A stretch of DNA of 64,000 nt from Carya illinoinensis. Taxonomy: Eukaryota > Streptophyta > Magnoliopsida > Fagales > Juglandaceae. This document shows, in pieces, positions 1 to 12,800 of this stretch (the first letter of the stretch is position 1; every line of letters begins with the position of its first letter). Below the pieces are notes generated by a model that saw only the letters and a program-made list of their open reading frames with translations, had not been told where the DNA came from and did no database searches. The translations under genes and the position numbers were made by a program. The DNA is taken from the NCBI RefSeq assembly GCF_018687715.1, contig NC_056760.1:42197501-42261500 (forward strand). Reading direction: 5' to 3'.

Positions 1-518
1 ACCCATTGTAAAGCGGATATGTTTTGAATACTTGTCCCTACCTCTTTTTATATGCTTCCATAGCTCCACTCCATAAGGCCCACTCGCCTCATTGGAATAC
101 CGTCCTCCCCATGGTCACCTATGCTTCAATTCGATGACAATTTTCCACAAGGCACTCTGTCTATTATGGTATCTCCATAGCCATCTGCCAAACAAGGCTT
201 TTTGAAAGACTGATAGTTCCAAATGTCCAATTCTTCTTCTATCTACTTAAAGTTGGTTAAATTGATAAAATAGAATTTATGGTAAAAAAGCCCATTTAAA
301 TTAGTTTGATGCACTTGATACCAATGATAACATAACATGTAACTGGGAGATTTAAAAAAAAAAAACTATAAAAAGGATGTCTCCGAAATAAAGAAATTGT
401 ATAAAAATAGACTATCAAGTTCCAAGTACGGTTCCTGCTGCTTGTTCGCTTTCATTCTTTACTGCTTAGGCTGGCACTAAGTTTCTTTCTTTTTTATATG
501 GATTTTATTTCTTATCAG
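1..518 (+). other. Presumed intron of the ERdj3A-like gene
   Basis: No coding segment was found here. The next exon begins at 519 after a pyrimidine-rich tract and AG, and it starts mid-J-domain. This stretch is therefore best read as the 3' part of an intron whose upstream exon is outside the window. That is inference from the gene structure. Confidence 0.5.
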
Positions 519-3500
519 ATTCTTGGGGTTGAGCGAAATGCAAGCCAACGTGAAATTCAGAAAGCTTTCCACAAGTATGTTTTCCTTTTAATTCTTGTAG
601 CTTGTTACGGAGATTTTCCTTTTTCACATTTGATCACTATTCAGTGAACAGGTTGGTTGGCTATTTCGAAAAAAAAAAGAAAAAGATTACTGTTCAGTGA
701 TTGATCATGTTTTTTAATGTAATTATGAGTAGCAAGAATATTGAATATTACTTAGTGCAGCACTGGCATGAAAAAATGATTTAAGAGACTGAAAGAAAGC
801 ATGTGTAGGGATGTCGTTATTATTGTTTTTTTTTTTTTGGGGGGGGGGGGAGAAAGGACGCCCCCCGGGGGGGGGGGGGGGGGGGGAGCTGTTGCATGGT
901 GGGGATTGGTCAGTATGCCTCTAAATGATTGTCCTGGCAGTCAATAGTCATGTCCAGCAATGAAGTTTAAGGATTATGGTTAGCACTTCGGTGGACAGCG
1001 TTACTTGGATGAGCACAAACCATGTATTACAGAGTGTTAGCTTGATAAGAAGTATTAATTACTAGAACTTATTTCCTATATGCCAATGAAAACTTATTTG
1101 TAATCCATTTGAAAATGCGCTTCTGAGTTTTGCGAAGAATATATGTTAGCTTTAATACCCTGAAATATATAGTTGGTATGAAATAATCCACTTATAATTG
1201 CATCATTTGTAATTGTGTGCCTAGGACTTTGCCTTGTCTGGCTTATATGCACGAGTATTGTTGTGTTTGTGTGCATGATTGCAATTCCATACCATAAAAT
1301 ATACCCGCACACACACATCCACTGTGCCATACATGAATATGCAGATATGTTGTAGGTTTCCTATCTCTCATGGTCGGTCCTTTTTTTTTCTTCTAGGCTT
1401 TCTCTTCAATATCATCCAGACAAGAATAAAAATAAGGGTGCGCAAGAGAGGTTCGCTGAAATTAATAATGGTATGATGATTTCTTATTCCTTTCTCCTTG
1501 TCAGTAGAGGTACTATTGACTAAGTAGTTTTATTACTTTAATTTTTATATCACCTTGTATTGCTTTCAGTTTATAGAACATTTTGATTTGGAGATGAGTA
1601 ACCTTGTTGTCATCATTTGATTATTTCAGATTGTTTTTGTCTTTAAATTAATGATTATAAGCAAGTGGCTCCAATGTCAAGTCATTGTGGTTCTGGTTTT
1701 AAATATATTGTGTTAATCATTGTTTATTTATTTATTAGATGAACAATTCTCTTGCATTTTGCTTTTGGGTCTATCTCAATGACCATTCAAGTTGACTTTT
1801 ACCTTGTTTTCATCAGCTTACGAAATTTTATCTGATGAAGAAAAGAGAAAAAACTATGACATGTATGGGGATGAGAAGGGTAGTCCTGGATTTGATGCTG
1901 GCTATTCTGGGGACAATGGTGGATATACTTATTTCAAGAGTGGTGGACCAGGGCATGATCAGTTTAATTTCAGACCTGGTGAATGGCAGAGTACAGATGG
2001 CCAGGCAGGTTCCAAGTCATTCTCCTTTTCTTTTGGTGGCTCTGGTGGTCCAGGATCATTTGATTTCGGTATAGATGATATCTTTGCCAACTTTTTTGGC
2101 GGTGAAAGGAAAGGTGGGGGTTGGTTTGGTGGTTTTGGTGGTTCTACCGGGTCTAAGTCTACCACTAGGAGTTCCCCAAAGAGTATTAGGACCATCAATT
2201 CACAGGCCTTTCAGAAAGAAATAGCTGACCAGGGGATCACATGGCTTTTGTTATCTTATACACCTTCATTGAAGGAGAATCAACATTTCGAATCAATCAT
2301 AGAGGAGGTTGCCAGTTCACTTGGAGGAGCTTTAAAGGTAGTTTTGTGTATTCATGTATTGTCTATAAGTGCTCTATCAATTGAATTTTATTTCATCATG
2401 CGTATGATTGTGTTGTTCACTCTGACAGGCTGGAAGTATAAATTGTGACACCGAATTGTCTTTCTGTAAGGACCTTGGCATATATCCTCGCAGAGCAGCT
2501 AGGGTGTTTGTGTATTCTTATATAGCAAGTGACAGGGGTTCCTTGGTGGAGTACAGTGGTGATTTGGATGCGAAGAGTTTGAAATCTTTTTGTCAAGAAC
2601 ACTTGCCAAGATTTTCGAAAAGAGTTGACCTGAGTCATTTTGAATTTTTCTCTGCAACGGTTGAAAAATTGCCTAGGGTCATGCTTCTTTCTACAAAAAA
2701 AGATACACCTGTTATTTGGCGAGTTCTCAGTGGGTTGTATCGCAAACGGTTTGTCCTCTATGATTCAGAGGTACGTCATTGCTGCTGCCATTGGCTTGCT
2801 AAATGATATCCTTTGTTGAGCTTTCAGTTAAGGAGAACTGTTGATTTGGTCTGGCTTTGTGTTAGTCTGGCCTGTAATCACAATGAATTGGATAGACGTC
2901 TGGTGTCTAAATCTATTAGGAAGAAACAGGAGACTATACATTTAGAAGGGTGGTGGCTGTTTTTAAACTTGCATATACTTAGGTTTAATGCAATTATGTT
3001 GAAACCATTGATTAGGCTTGTGAGGTTAACTTCCATAGCAAAGTAGCTCTTCGCCTTATAATGAAAAAGATGCTTAGGTTGTTTACATACACAAACAAGA
3101 AAAAAATGTGGAGCAGACCATTTAATATTTTATTGTGTGTGTAGGTTCGTGATGTTACTGATCCAGCCGTGAAAAGGTTAGGAGTTGATGCACTTCCTGC
3201 TATAGTTGGTTGGCTATCAAATGGGGAGAAGCATATTCTGAAAACAGGGATCTCTGTGAAAGATCTGAAATCTGCAGTTCATGATCTTAGTAATTTACTT
3301 GATAGTTTTGAGAAAAAGAACAAGAAGGCAGGAGCCAAGAAAGCACAAACTGCTTCGGAGAAACATATACCTCTGCTTACTGGTTCAAGTTTTAATGCTC
3401 TATGCGGTGAGTCAACTCCGGTTTGCATTATTGGTGCTTACAGATCTTCCAGAGCAAGGGAAAAGCTGGAATCAGTCCTATCCATGGTTAGTTAATTTCC

Positions 3501-3943
3501 TTTTCCTAGGGTACTTTTCTCGACTGGGTGTAGGAATTGTATTCTCATTTTGATTGGGGAGGGAACTTACTAGGCAACCATGTCCTTGTCAGGATTGAAA
3601 AGTTCCATTTTTAAGATTGTAATGTGGCTTATTTATCGAATGTTTGTGTTTTCAGGTGTCTCAGAAATCACTATCAAGGCGGAAAATTTCAGCCTTTGAC
3701 TCGAGGGATTCCATCTCCTACACCCTCTTAGATGCCACAAAGCAGGCAGCATTCCTAAATGCATTTGACAAAGGAGGATTTAAATCAGCAGATAAGCTGT
3801 TAGTGGCCTACAAACCACGGAAGAGGAAGTTTGCAGCTTACGTTGGTGACATGACGACAGAAGAAGTAGAGGGGTTTATCAGCTCTGTACTTAATGGGGA
3901 CATACAGTTTAAGGAGACGCGACAGAAACCAATTCTCAAGTGA
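519..3943 (+). CDS. ERDJ3A: ER-luminal DnaJ/thioredoxin-like co-chaperone, ERdj3A/TMS1 type (5' partial)
   Basis: Six GT-AG exons stay in frame: 519-574, 1397-1470, 1817-2337, 2429-2770, 3145-3486 and 3656-3943 (TGA). They give 540 residues. The first two exons encode a J-domain with the HPD motif (QYHPDKNKNKG), which stimulates Hsp70/BiP ATPase. Exon 3 continues with AYEILSDEEKRKNYD and a Gly/Phe/Ser-rich linker (KSFSFSFGG, FGIDDIFANFFGG). The rest is the long thioredoxin-fold-like region of this family (SIIEEVASSLGGALK, TPVIWRVLSGLY, ALPAIVGWLSNGEKH). Plant ERdj3A proteins are roughly 570 aa with a signal peptide, so about 30 N-terminal residues are missing. Their exon must lie left of the window, because the reading starts inside the J-domain at an acceptor AG (517-518). 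The family works in the ER lumen and in Arabidopsis supports pollen-tube thermotolerance. No frameshift or stop is seen, and I am confident of the family. Confidence 0.93.
829..886. repeat. poly-T / poly-G / poly-C / poly-G homopolymer block in an intron
   Basis: A T run is followed directly by 12 G (839-850), a short mixed spacer, six C (861-866) and 20 G (867-886). It lies in intron 1 of the ERdj3A-like gene, in AT-rich surroundings. G runs of this length are very unusual here and may be an assembly or sequencing artefact. Confidence 0.9.
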
Positions 3944-5920
3944 GAGAGCGAATTTTAACGAGCCTGGACCATCTGGTTTCTGGTTTCATGTATATAGCAG
4001 AGTGATAGTGTCGTTAACATTAGTACAGCAAATATACCAAATCAAGGGGGCTATAGCAATTATTAGCAAAGAGATCTTGGTTCTGATTTAACCTCGACTT
4101 GCCACCTGTAGTTGTCACTCAAGTAGACTTGAGAGTTGCCTCTATAATCAATGTAAAAGCGCTGCTCCAAGAGGTTTGGGAAATCCGTTATTTATTTAAA
4201 ATTTTGAAATGAGGAAGGAAACAATACGAAAATTTAGTGTATAAAAATAATTCAAACGAAAATAGATCATTTTATGGTTTCTGTTTGGTTTGAAATGATG
4301 GATAACAATTTGAAAAGGGGTTGTTGAAAAGGTTAACTAAATCCAAGTCGCTTTCCTATAAATCAATTCAGGGAAAAAGATATGTAAGTGTATCAATTAT
4401 ATTAAAAGAAAAGCAATGGCATATATTCTAGTGCAACGAGGTAACCACCTCGGATCCACCTAAATTTGCGGGTGAAGATGTTCATCACAAAAAGTAGCCA
4501 TTGTTGTTTTCTTTTGGAGGGGGTACAGTTGTCAGGAGGAGAACAACGGTGGGCATGTGTATCGAGAACCATGTTTCCTTTTTCTGTCATGATTGTCGCC
4601 AGATTTATTGAGTCAGATGGACACGTTATTCTGGTGACTCTAACCGACGAAGTCAGTGCTTAGCATAAAAGCCTTGACTTGACTTTAAATAATAATAAAA
4701 AGAAGAAGCAAAAATTACATTCCCTTTTCCAAATTCCAGCGACTCTTGTGGTTTTCTAGAACCTGGGGACTCTTCTCTGCTCTCTCTCTCTCTCTCTCTC
4801 TGGCTTCAGTGAATTCGGTAGTTCCCAAAACCTCGCTCACGGTTTTTGTCAACAAGACGGGTCGTAACTCGCCAACTATCATATCATTTCTCAGAAAGAA
4901 AGAGCTCCCGTCCTGTATGTAAGATGTGTTATAATTATATAAAAAATTAATGATATTTATCTAATAACTGACAATAATACGTTTAGTGGGCAAAACAGAA
5001 GTATAGAAATTTTGTAAAAGAGCATTTTCAATGATTTTTACGTCTTATTTTTTAAAATATATTATCAAAATTAACTTTTTCAATTTTAAAGATTGATTTT
5101 TACAACATATTATATATCAATTTATCTATTTTTTTATATTATTTAAATATTATACTTTTTAATATTTTTTATTCATTTCAAATATTTTCTCTAATTATCA
5201 ATAATATCTTAATATAATTTGATATTTGTAATATCTTTTAATATATAATATTATATATTTATGTTTTATTTTAAATTAATCCAAATTTATAAACTAAACT
5301 AAAATAGAAATTAATTCAATAAAATAAAGGATGGTATATACCTAGCACAACCAAAGACATTTTGATTTGCTATTGGACTCCAGAAAATAATCTCCTTCAT
5401 GAATACATATAATCCAAATACATACTACTTATGATCTAAATATATATTACATAATATTTATTCAGGATTACATACTACTTCCTTCTTGCACCACCATGAT
5501 ATAAATAATATCCATTCACGAATACTTTCATTCACATATTAAATGAATAAAATCACATTTTAGTTTCTGGGGGAAATAAAATTACTTGGGGCTGGAACCA
5601 AAATAAAATACATTCATTCATGAAAGGAACTTGGGGCTGAAGCAGAAATAAAATTACTTTTTAGTTTCTGGAAGGAAAGATAAAAGTAGAAAGTAAGAGA
5701 GAGAAATAAATAAAATATTTATATATTTGGAAACAGTATTCATTAGATATAAGGAGGGTATTTAAGCAAATTAGATATTAGTGATGAAATACAAAATCTA
5801 TTAGATGGATATTTTGGACTCTTTCCATTAAATTTTACAAACAGTCAAGATTTTACATGATCCTTTAGGAGTGATATAATAAGATCCACCATGGCTGTCC
5901 TGTCTATTTTCTTCAAAACA
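3944..5920. other. Intergenic region between the ERdj3A-like and pyruvate decarboxylase genes
   Basis: No supported gene. It contains the 3'UTR of the ERdj3A-like gene, a (CT)n microsatellite at about 4779-4801 and a very AT-rich stretch at about 5030-5330. The short ORFs at 4402-4663 have no recognisable domain and look like chance. Confidence 0.6.
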
Positions 5921-5930
5921 AGAGGGCTAC

Positions 5931-5945
5931 CCCAAAACCGCCCCT
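5931..5945. promoter_or_regulatory. Anaerobic-response-like element upstream of pyruvate decarboxylase
   Basis: The + strand reads CCCAAAACCGCCCCT; the complement contains GGTTTT beside GGGGC. This pairs the GT motif (GGTTT) and the GC motif (GCCCC) that together define the classical anaerobic response element of plant ADH promoters. It lies about 30 bp upstream of the TATA box of a hypoxia-pathway gene. Functional assignment is inference. Confidence 0.5.
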
Positions 5946-5966
5946 AGTATCTGCCACGTCCACTCT

Positions 5967-5973
5967 TATAAAT
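5967..5973 (+). promoter_or_regulatory. TATA box of the pyruvate decarboxylase gene
   Basis: TATAAAT sits about 180 bp before the start codon, just downstream of a GCCACGTC (G-box/ABRE-like) motif at about 5953. A C/A-rich leader follows from about 5995. Spacing is reasonable for a plant promoter with a ~150-nt leader. Confidence 0.6.
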
Positions 5974-6148
5974 TTCCTTTAGCACTCTTCGCATCCACCA
6001 CTCCTCCCAGAACAGAAACTTTTCACCCACAAACACCAAAAGAAACAAAAGAACCGTTACTCTCTCACTCGATCTCTTTGTGGAAGTGTCTCAGAGAGCT
6101 ACTAAGTATCCGTGATTCCGTTCACTTAACAGAGTGATCGCATCTTCA

Positions 6149-8644
6149 ATGGACACCATGATTGGAGCGGTTGATGCGTGTAAGCCAGCGTGCAGCGACG
6201 TGTGCAGCCTAACGTCGAACGTTGCCGTATCGACCATCCATGACTCGGTCCCCTCCTTCGTCAACTCGTCCGAGGCCACTCTGGGCGGTCACATCGCCCG
6301 CCGGCTCGTAGAAATCGGCGTGACCGACGTGTTCACCGTCCCTGGTGACTTCAACCTGACGCTCCTTGATCACCTCATTGCCGAGCCTGGCCTCACCAAT
6401 ATCGGGTGCTGCAACGAGCTCAACGCCGGATACGCCGCTGACGGGTACGCCCGCTCGCGTGGCGTCGGCGCCTGCGTCGTCACCTTCACTGTCGGTGGGC
6501 TCAGCGTCCTCAATGCGATCGCCGGCGCGTACAGTGAGAACTTGCCGGTCATTTGCATAGTAGGCGGTCCCAACTCCAATGACTACGGGACAAACCGAAT
6601 TCTTCACCACACTATTGGCTTGCCTGACTTTAGCCAAGAGCTCAGATGCTTTCAGACTGTCACTTGCTATCAGGTAATTGGCTTTTCATTTAATTATGTG
6701 TTGTGTTATTAAAAAAATAAAAAATTTGATCTACTAATTTGGTTAAAGTGATGATTTGTTGTTAAAAATTTTGTTTCGATGAATGGACTGATCCGTTTTT
6801 CTGCTGGGTATGCTATATTGCCTTAGGCTGTGGTGAACAATTTGGAAGATGCACATGAGCTGATCGATACAGCCATTTCAACTTCTTTAAAAGAAAGCAA
6901 GCCTGTTTACATTAGCATAGGCTGCAACTTGGCTGCGATTCCTCATCCAACTTTCAGCCGTGAACCTGTTCCATTTTCACTTGCTCCCAAGTAAGTTTTG
7001 GGCTTTCCGTTGATTTCTAAACTAAGTATTTAAATTACATGTTAGAATTGACCTTTCACCATAAGATTTATTGGTGCTCTGTTTTTCATGTTATATTTTG
7101 TGATACAGATGGAGTAATAAGATGGGTTTGGAGGCTGCAGTGGAGGCAGCCGCGGAATTCTTGAATAAGGCCGTGAAACCTGTTTTACTTGGCGGTCCTA
7201 AACTGCGAGTTGCAAATGCATGCGATGCCTTTGTTGAGCTCGCCGATGCTTGCGGTTATTCCTTTGCGGTGATGCCATCAGCGAAAGGGCTTGTGCCGGA
7301 GGACCACCCCCATTTCATTGGGACTTACTGGGGTGCTGTAAGCACTGCTTTCTGCGCGGAGATTGTGGAGTCCGCGGATGCTTACTTATTTGCTGGACCT
7401 ATTTTCAACGACTATAGCTCCGTTGGGTATTCGCTCCTTCTGAAGAAGGAGAAGGCAATCATCGTGCAGCCGGATCGGGTAACGGTTGGGAATGGGCCTT
7501 CATTTGGGTGTGTTTTAATGAAGGATTTCCTCGGAGCACTCGCTAAGCGGCTCAAGCGAAACTCTACTTCTTATGACAATTATCATAGGATCTATGTCCC
7601 CGAGGGGCATCCTCTGAAGGCTGTACCGAGAGAACCTTTGAGGGTTAATGTTTTGTTCCAGCATATACAAAAGATGCTATCTAGTGAGACTGCTGTGATT
7701 GCTGAGACCGGAGACTCATGGTTTAACTGTCAGAAACTGAAGTTGCCACGAGGTTGCGGGTAAGTAGTGGAGACCATATCTCGTTTTAAGTTTGTTTCCG
7801 GGTTGCAGTTGCTAAAAATTTTGAAAACTGGCTTGCTTGCTGCAGGTATGAGTTCCAAATGCAGTATGGATCAATCGGTTGGTCAGTTGGTGCAACTCTT
7901 GGGTATGCACAGGCCGTGCCAGAGAAGCGAGTGATTGCTTGCATTGGTGATGGAAGCTTTCAGGTATGTCTTGTTTGGGCTGTTTTCTGCCGTAGGCAAG
8001 AACCCTGTGGTAACTGCTATGTGGAACACCACATGCAAAGTTTTTAGTTTGTGTGTTTTTTTTTTTGCCTAATTTTGATGTCTCACTCTACAAATCACCA
8101 TTTGGAATTAACATTGACATTGATTTTCTTTAGCTCGAACTTGATTTCTGGAATCTTGATGTGTTTGTATATGACATGTTGTGACTGCTTCACAGGTCAC
8201 TGCACAAGATGTGTCAACAATGATTCGATGTGGGCAGAGGACTATCATCTTCCTGATAAATAATGGTGGATACACCATTGAAGTTGAAATCCATGATGGT
8301 CCTTACAACGTCATTAAGAACTGGAACTACACAGGGTTGATTGATGCAATACACAATGGCGAAGGCAAGTGCTGGACAGCCAAGGTGAGTTTTTTTGACT
8401 TGTACAAATGCTTCAATGCTAAAAAGAGGGGAAACAGTAAACACTAATGTTTCTACACGTCCGTTCCTTTTAGATCCATTGTGAGGAGGAACTGATTGAA
8501 GCAATCGAGACGGCAACGGGGGCCAAGAAGGACTGCTTGTGCTTCCTTGAGGTGATTGTTCACAAGGATGATACCAGCAAAGAGCTGCTTGAATGGGGTT
8601 CGAGGGTCTCTGCTGCCAATAGCCGTCCACCCAACCCGCAGTAA
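6149..8644 (+). CDS. PDC: Pyruvate decarboxylase (EC 4.1.1.1), six exons, complete
   Basis: Exons are 6149-6673, 6827-6990, 7109-7759, 7846-7963, 8196-8384 and 8474-8644 (TAA). All junctions are GT-AG and the sum is exactly 605 codons plus stop, the usual plant PDC length. I chose ATG 6149 because it gives the typical MDT start; the frame reaches upstream only through a non-ATG codon. The enzyme converts pyruvate to acetaldehyde and CO2 in the cytosol, the first committed step of ethanol fermentation. Visible signatures are VPGDFN (64-69), the cofactor-activating Glu90 in [16 protein letters not shown], the His-His pair 153-154 (ILHHTIG), and the ThDP/Mg motif starting GDGS at 481 and ending NN at 508-509. 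C-terminal tail is [12 protein letters not shown]. No disruption is seen. Transcription is plausibly hypoxia-inducible given the promoter motif at 5931-5945. Confidence 0.97.
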
Positions 8645-9170
8645 ACTCTACCCGCATCTACGAAATACTATGATCAATTAAAACAGAATGAGCCTTTTTT
8701 TTTTTGTTACCACATTAAATAGGAAGTATAAGGTTTGTTTCCTGAACGGTCTGCCTGTTGAACTTGAGATTTCGATGTTTTCTATATTGTATTCATCCTG
8801 AATTTGATTTTGTAAGGAAAAATCTATATCCTTCATGTTTCTATTCCATTTTGTGGATGAGATTCTCTTTGTGGGTTAGACCGGTAGATAGAGGGGGAGT
8901 TCATGAACTTTTTGCAAAGTTGATCATGAGGGAGTGAGGACCCGCCACAGCGTCGGCACTTGCCAATGTGCTGAAAAGTATCCATCCTAGGCGCATAGAA
9001 GTTTCAAGCTTTATTGTCCAAATTCAATAATGCACTAGGTGGGGTCTTCATGATTTCGACTTGGAAAGAAATCTTCAACGCAAACGTAAAAATTGTGAAT
9101 CCTCCTACGAACAAAACATTTCATGGGATCTTTGTGTTGGGTGGGTTCCTCCATTTGAATCCCATTTAAG

Positions 9171-9300
9171 TAGTGGAGTGATTTTAAATGATTTGTGAAT
9201 AGTATTAAAGTAGTAAAAAAGTGGTAAATAAGTAATGATGAAATATTAAATAGTAGTGAATAATAATAAAAAATAATAAAAAATAGTAATAAAATACTGA
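9171..9300. repeat. AT-rich dispersed MITE-like repeat, family B, copy 1
   Basis: The segment reads through GATTTGTGAATAGTAT, AAAGTGGTAAATAAGTAATG and AAATATTAAATAGTAGTGAA. It matches the segment at 44781-44945, which has the same order of motifs. No coding capacity. The terminal repeats are not clear in this copy. Confidence 0.55.
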
Positions 9301-9304
9301 ATGA

Positions 9305-9455
9305 ATAATGTTACATACAGTCACTTTTGTATATTTTCTAAACACTCTACTGATGTGATTGACTGTATCAATTTTTTTTTAATATTCAACTAATTATATC
9401 ATTAGAATGCGTAAAAAAATATACAAACATAACTATATATAAAATTTTTATTTAG
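9305..9455. repeat. Short inverted-repeat element (MITE-like)
   Basis: The left end (AATGTTACATACAGTCACTTT then GTATATTTTC) pairs imperfectly with the right end (AGAATGCGT, AAAAAATATACAAACATAAC) when reverse-complemented, giving arms of roughly 40 bp around an AT-rich core. It is non-coding and typical of a MITE. Confidence 0.5.
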
Positions 9456-10613
9456 CCCGTTCCCTTAAAAAATAGTCTACAACGAACTAGTAAAATGAAC
9501 AGTAAAAATAGCTAGAGTTATTTTCGGAGGTCAAATCTGTTAAGCCGAATACACTGGCCATTCAAATTGTTTTGCTTATTTTTTTTTTTTTCGTGTCTTT
9601 CTAAGCCCTCCTTGGTAGAATTGGAACTCTCTAGGTACCATATATTCTGTTGTTATTAGAGAAAAACAAATCAATATAAAATTATCATATTACATTTAGT
9701 TGGTGTATGTTTGCGAAGTACTATGTTGAATTATCGTATTACATTTATGTTTATAAGTAGTTATGTTGAATTAAAAATATATTAATTAAAAATTATCATT
9801 TCTTTTTTTATGTGCGTTTGTTTTTTAAATGATTAGCTTAAATAAACTTTCCAACTATAACAAGAATAAAAATTGTAAAGAAAGAATGGAAATAAATATT
9901 TAAATGAAATATAGATAGATTTAGAGAATTTGTTATTTCGTGTTGTTGAAAACTGCCCAGCTAAATTAAAAAAAGTGAGTTTTCTAGTTAAATTTTGGTT
10001 AAAGTATAGTTAGTTCACTACTAATGTCACTTTGGGGCTATTTTGTAATTTCAGAAATTAGGGGTTACACTTCTATTCAAGTGTGTGTTGAGTGGTGAGA
10101 CAAAAGAAAACAAAAAGAGGGAGTTCCACCCGTACATAAGGAAGAGTGAAAATATGTCTTTTTCTCGCACTTCGATTAGAGTTTTGAAGAATCATTTGAG
10201 ATCTGATTCTAATGAAATTTTAGTATGTTATTCCTGACAGTGACAGCAAATTTCTCTCCAGTTGTTTATTGCAAATAACCACCCGTTGCTCTGGTTGATA
10301 TCGATATATATCCATGTGATGATTATGCGATGAACAAAAAATATAGATATTTTTGATGTGCGGATAATCTCTAGCGATTGCTTTAAAGAAGACAATCTAT
10401 ACCCATTATTGTTGATAGTGAAAGTTTTAAATGGTCTAGGTCCCATGGTTTATGCCTTTTGCATTGGAAGGTTTTTTATGTAAAAAATTATTGGTGCTTG
10501 CTTGATTTTCTTTATTTTATTTGTGAGTTTATTTTTATTAGACTGCCAATTTAATATGCACAAAGAAAGATATAAAATATCATGTTGTGCTTTTGGTGTT
10601 TACCCTAACAAGG

Positions 10614-12800
10614 TGTTACCAGAGCTTGGTTGTCTATTAATATTGCTAATTATTTGTGTGAATTAAATGGAGGATTCATTTGACAACATGATTAAACTTA
10701 TTGTTTCCAATTATTCAAAGTGGAAGACAATGATGGAAGATGTTCTGTATTGCAAATAGTTATTTGAGCCTATCGACTTGGCTGATGTTAAACCAAAGAA
10801 GAAAATTGATGATGAATGAAAGAAATTAAGCAGGAAAATTGTCAATCATATTAGGCAATGGGCTAGCCAAAATGTCTTCCATGATTCCATCATGTAGCCA
10901 AAGAAATAGATATTAGTCTCTAGATGAAATTAAAAAGCCTTTATGCACGAAAGATTGTAAAAAATAAAGCTTTTATGATAAAAAGGCGTGTGAATTTAAA
11001 GGGATGGATAAAGTGTTGTAGAGCATCTGAACAATTTCAAAAATTGTTGAATGAGTTGTTACCATGAAGCTTGTCTTGAATGATGAGGTTTAACTTTTAC
11101 TTTTGTTGAGGAAAGAAGGAAAGAACACGATATTTCTTCTCATTCAGAGGCACTTGTTACAGAAAAGCGAGGGAAGAGTAGAAAACCTCATGGTGATAAC
11201 AATCGTGAAGAAATAGTGTAGAAAGTTTTAAAAGGAACAACTGAAAGAAAATTGTGAAGAACAGAAAGAAGAAAAAGAAATTGTAGCGGTTGCATCTGAT
11301 GTTGATGTGTTCATTGTTTGCGATGATGTTCATACTAATGTCGCGTGTCAAGACTCTACTTGGATAATTGATACAAGTTCTTTTCATATTACCCTATAGA
11401 TAGATTTCTTTTCTTCATATACTAGTGGTAATTTCGGTTAGGTTAGGATGATAAATGAATTAAAGTGTCAAATTGTGGACATATGAGATGTGCAATTGGA
11501 AACTAACATTGGGTGCAAATTGTTTCTTAAATATGTAAAGCATGTTCCTGATATGCACTTAATTAATTTGATCTTATTAGAAAAATTAGATGATGAAGGC
11601 TACCATGATTACCTTGGAGGTGAAAAATGGACACTTAATAAGGGTTTTCTTATTCTGACTAGAGGAAGGAAGATCAGCACTCTTTACAAGACAGATGCAG
11701 AGTTGATCAATGGAAATGTCATTGTTGCGGAGAATGAAATCTCCACCGAGCTATGAAATAAGAGGCTTGGCCACATTAGTCATGAGAATGGTCTTCAAAT
11801 TCTTGCAAAGAAGCAACACCTATCCAATATCAAAGGTACACAACTAAAGCCCTATACTCATTATCTTATGGAAAAGCAACAAAGAATTTATTTTCATACA
11901 TTTTCTCCATCTAGAATGGGTAATATTCTTGACTTATTTCACATTGATGTTTGCACTATGAATGTCAAAAGTCTTGATGGTGCATTTTATTATATTACTT
12001 TTATTGATGACCGCTCTATAAAAAGTGTGGGCTTTTCTACTAAAAACTAAAGACCAAGTACTAGATTGCTAGATGTATTCAAAGTTCTACATGTGAAAGT
12101 TGAAAGGGAAATTGGAAGACATTTAAAATGTATTTGGGTAGATAATGGTGGTGAGTATAGATGACTATTTGAAAAGTATTATAGAAGTCATGACATCAAG
12201 CCTTAGAAAATAATTCTCAAGACACCACAATAGAATGGTGTAGTAGAGAGAATGAACAAAATAATTTGTGAAAGAATCGGTGTATTCTCTCTCATGCAAA
12301 ATTGTCTAATTCCTTTTAAGGTGAGGCAATGAAGACAACAATTGACTAGCTAAATATTTCTCCTTCAATTACTTTGGATGGTGGCATTTTGGAAAGGGTT
12401 TGCACAAGGAAATATATTTCTCTTAAGCATTTGAGGGTGTTGGCTGAAGGACTTTTGTTCATATTCCCAAAGATGAGAGGTTCAAACTTGATAGAAAATC
12501 TAAGCAGTGCATCTTCCTGGGGTATGCATATGAAGAGTTTAATTATATAGTTTATAGATAGATAGAAGTTACAGGATCTAGTTAATAAAAAAATTTAGAA
12601 AAGTAGAGATGTTAATTTTTTTGAAGATCAAACCATTGAAAATGTGAATCTGAGTAAAAACTCATTGGAAGAATTGAAAGTGGTTAATTTGAAAGTGATG
12701 ATATGAGATCAAAACAACAAGTAGATCAACCTCCTTCAGAATGACCTACAGAAAATTAGTTAAGAAAATCTAAGCCCTTCCGTTTCAAGGGAGCCTATTT
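10614..12800 (+). mobile_element. Decayed Ty1/copia retrotransposon A (gag-integrase remnant)
   Basis: A primer-binding-site-like TGTTACCAGAGC (10614-10625; copia consensus TGGTATCAGAGC) precedes a gag reading that starts near ATG 10667 (DNMIKLIVSNYSKWKTMMED). That is the copia UBN2-type gag. The gag_pre-integrase region is at 11490-11870 (HVPDMHLINL, EKWTLNKG, TLYKTDAEL, RLGHISHENGLQILAKKQHL). The integrase core is at about 11910-12290 (FHIDVCTMNVKSLDG, WVDNGGEYR, NGVVERMN). The late integrase region is near 12500 (KQCIFLGYAYEEFNYIVY). Stops and frameshifts occur throughout, and no reverse transcriptase could be assigned before the next element's protease begins near 13140. This is a dead element. 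Confidence 0.8.

Larger units (their letters stand above)
8645..10560. other. Intergenic region downstream of pyruvate decarboxylase, MITE-rich
   Basis: No supported gene. It holds the PDC 3'UTR, two MITE-like repeats (9171-9300, 9305-9455) and then AT-rich DNA. A degraded 5' LTR of the copia remnant that starts near 10614 probably lies in the last ~600 bp, but its partner LTR could not be identified by eye. Confidence 0.5.

Noticed and set aside
6209..6637. 142-codon minus-strand ORF over PDC exon 1
   Set aside because: A shadow of the GC-rich coding exon on the other strand, with no domain.
8214..8657. 147-codon minus-strand ORF over the last PDC exons
   Set aside because: It spans an intron and two coding exons of PDC in antisense and shows no domain.
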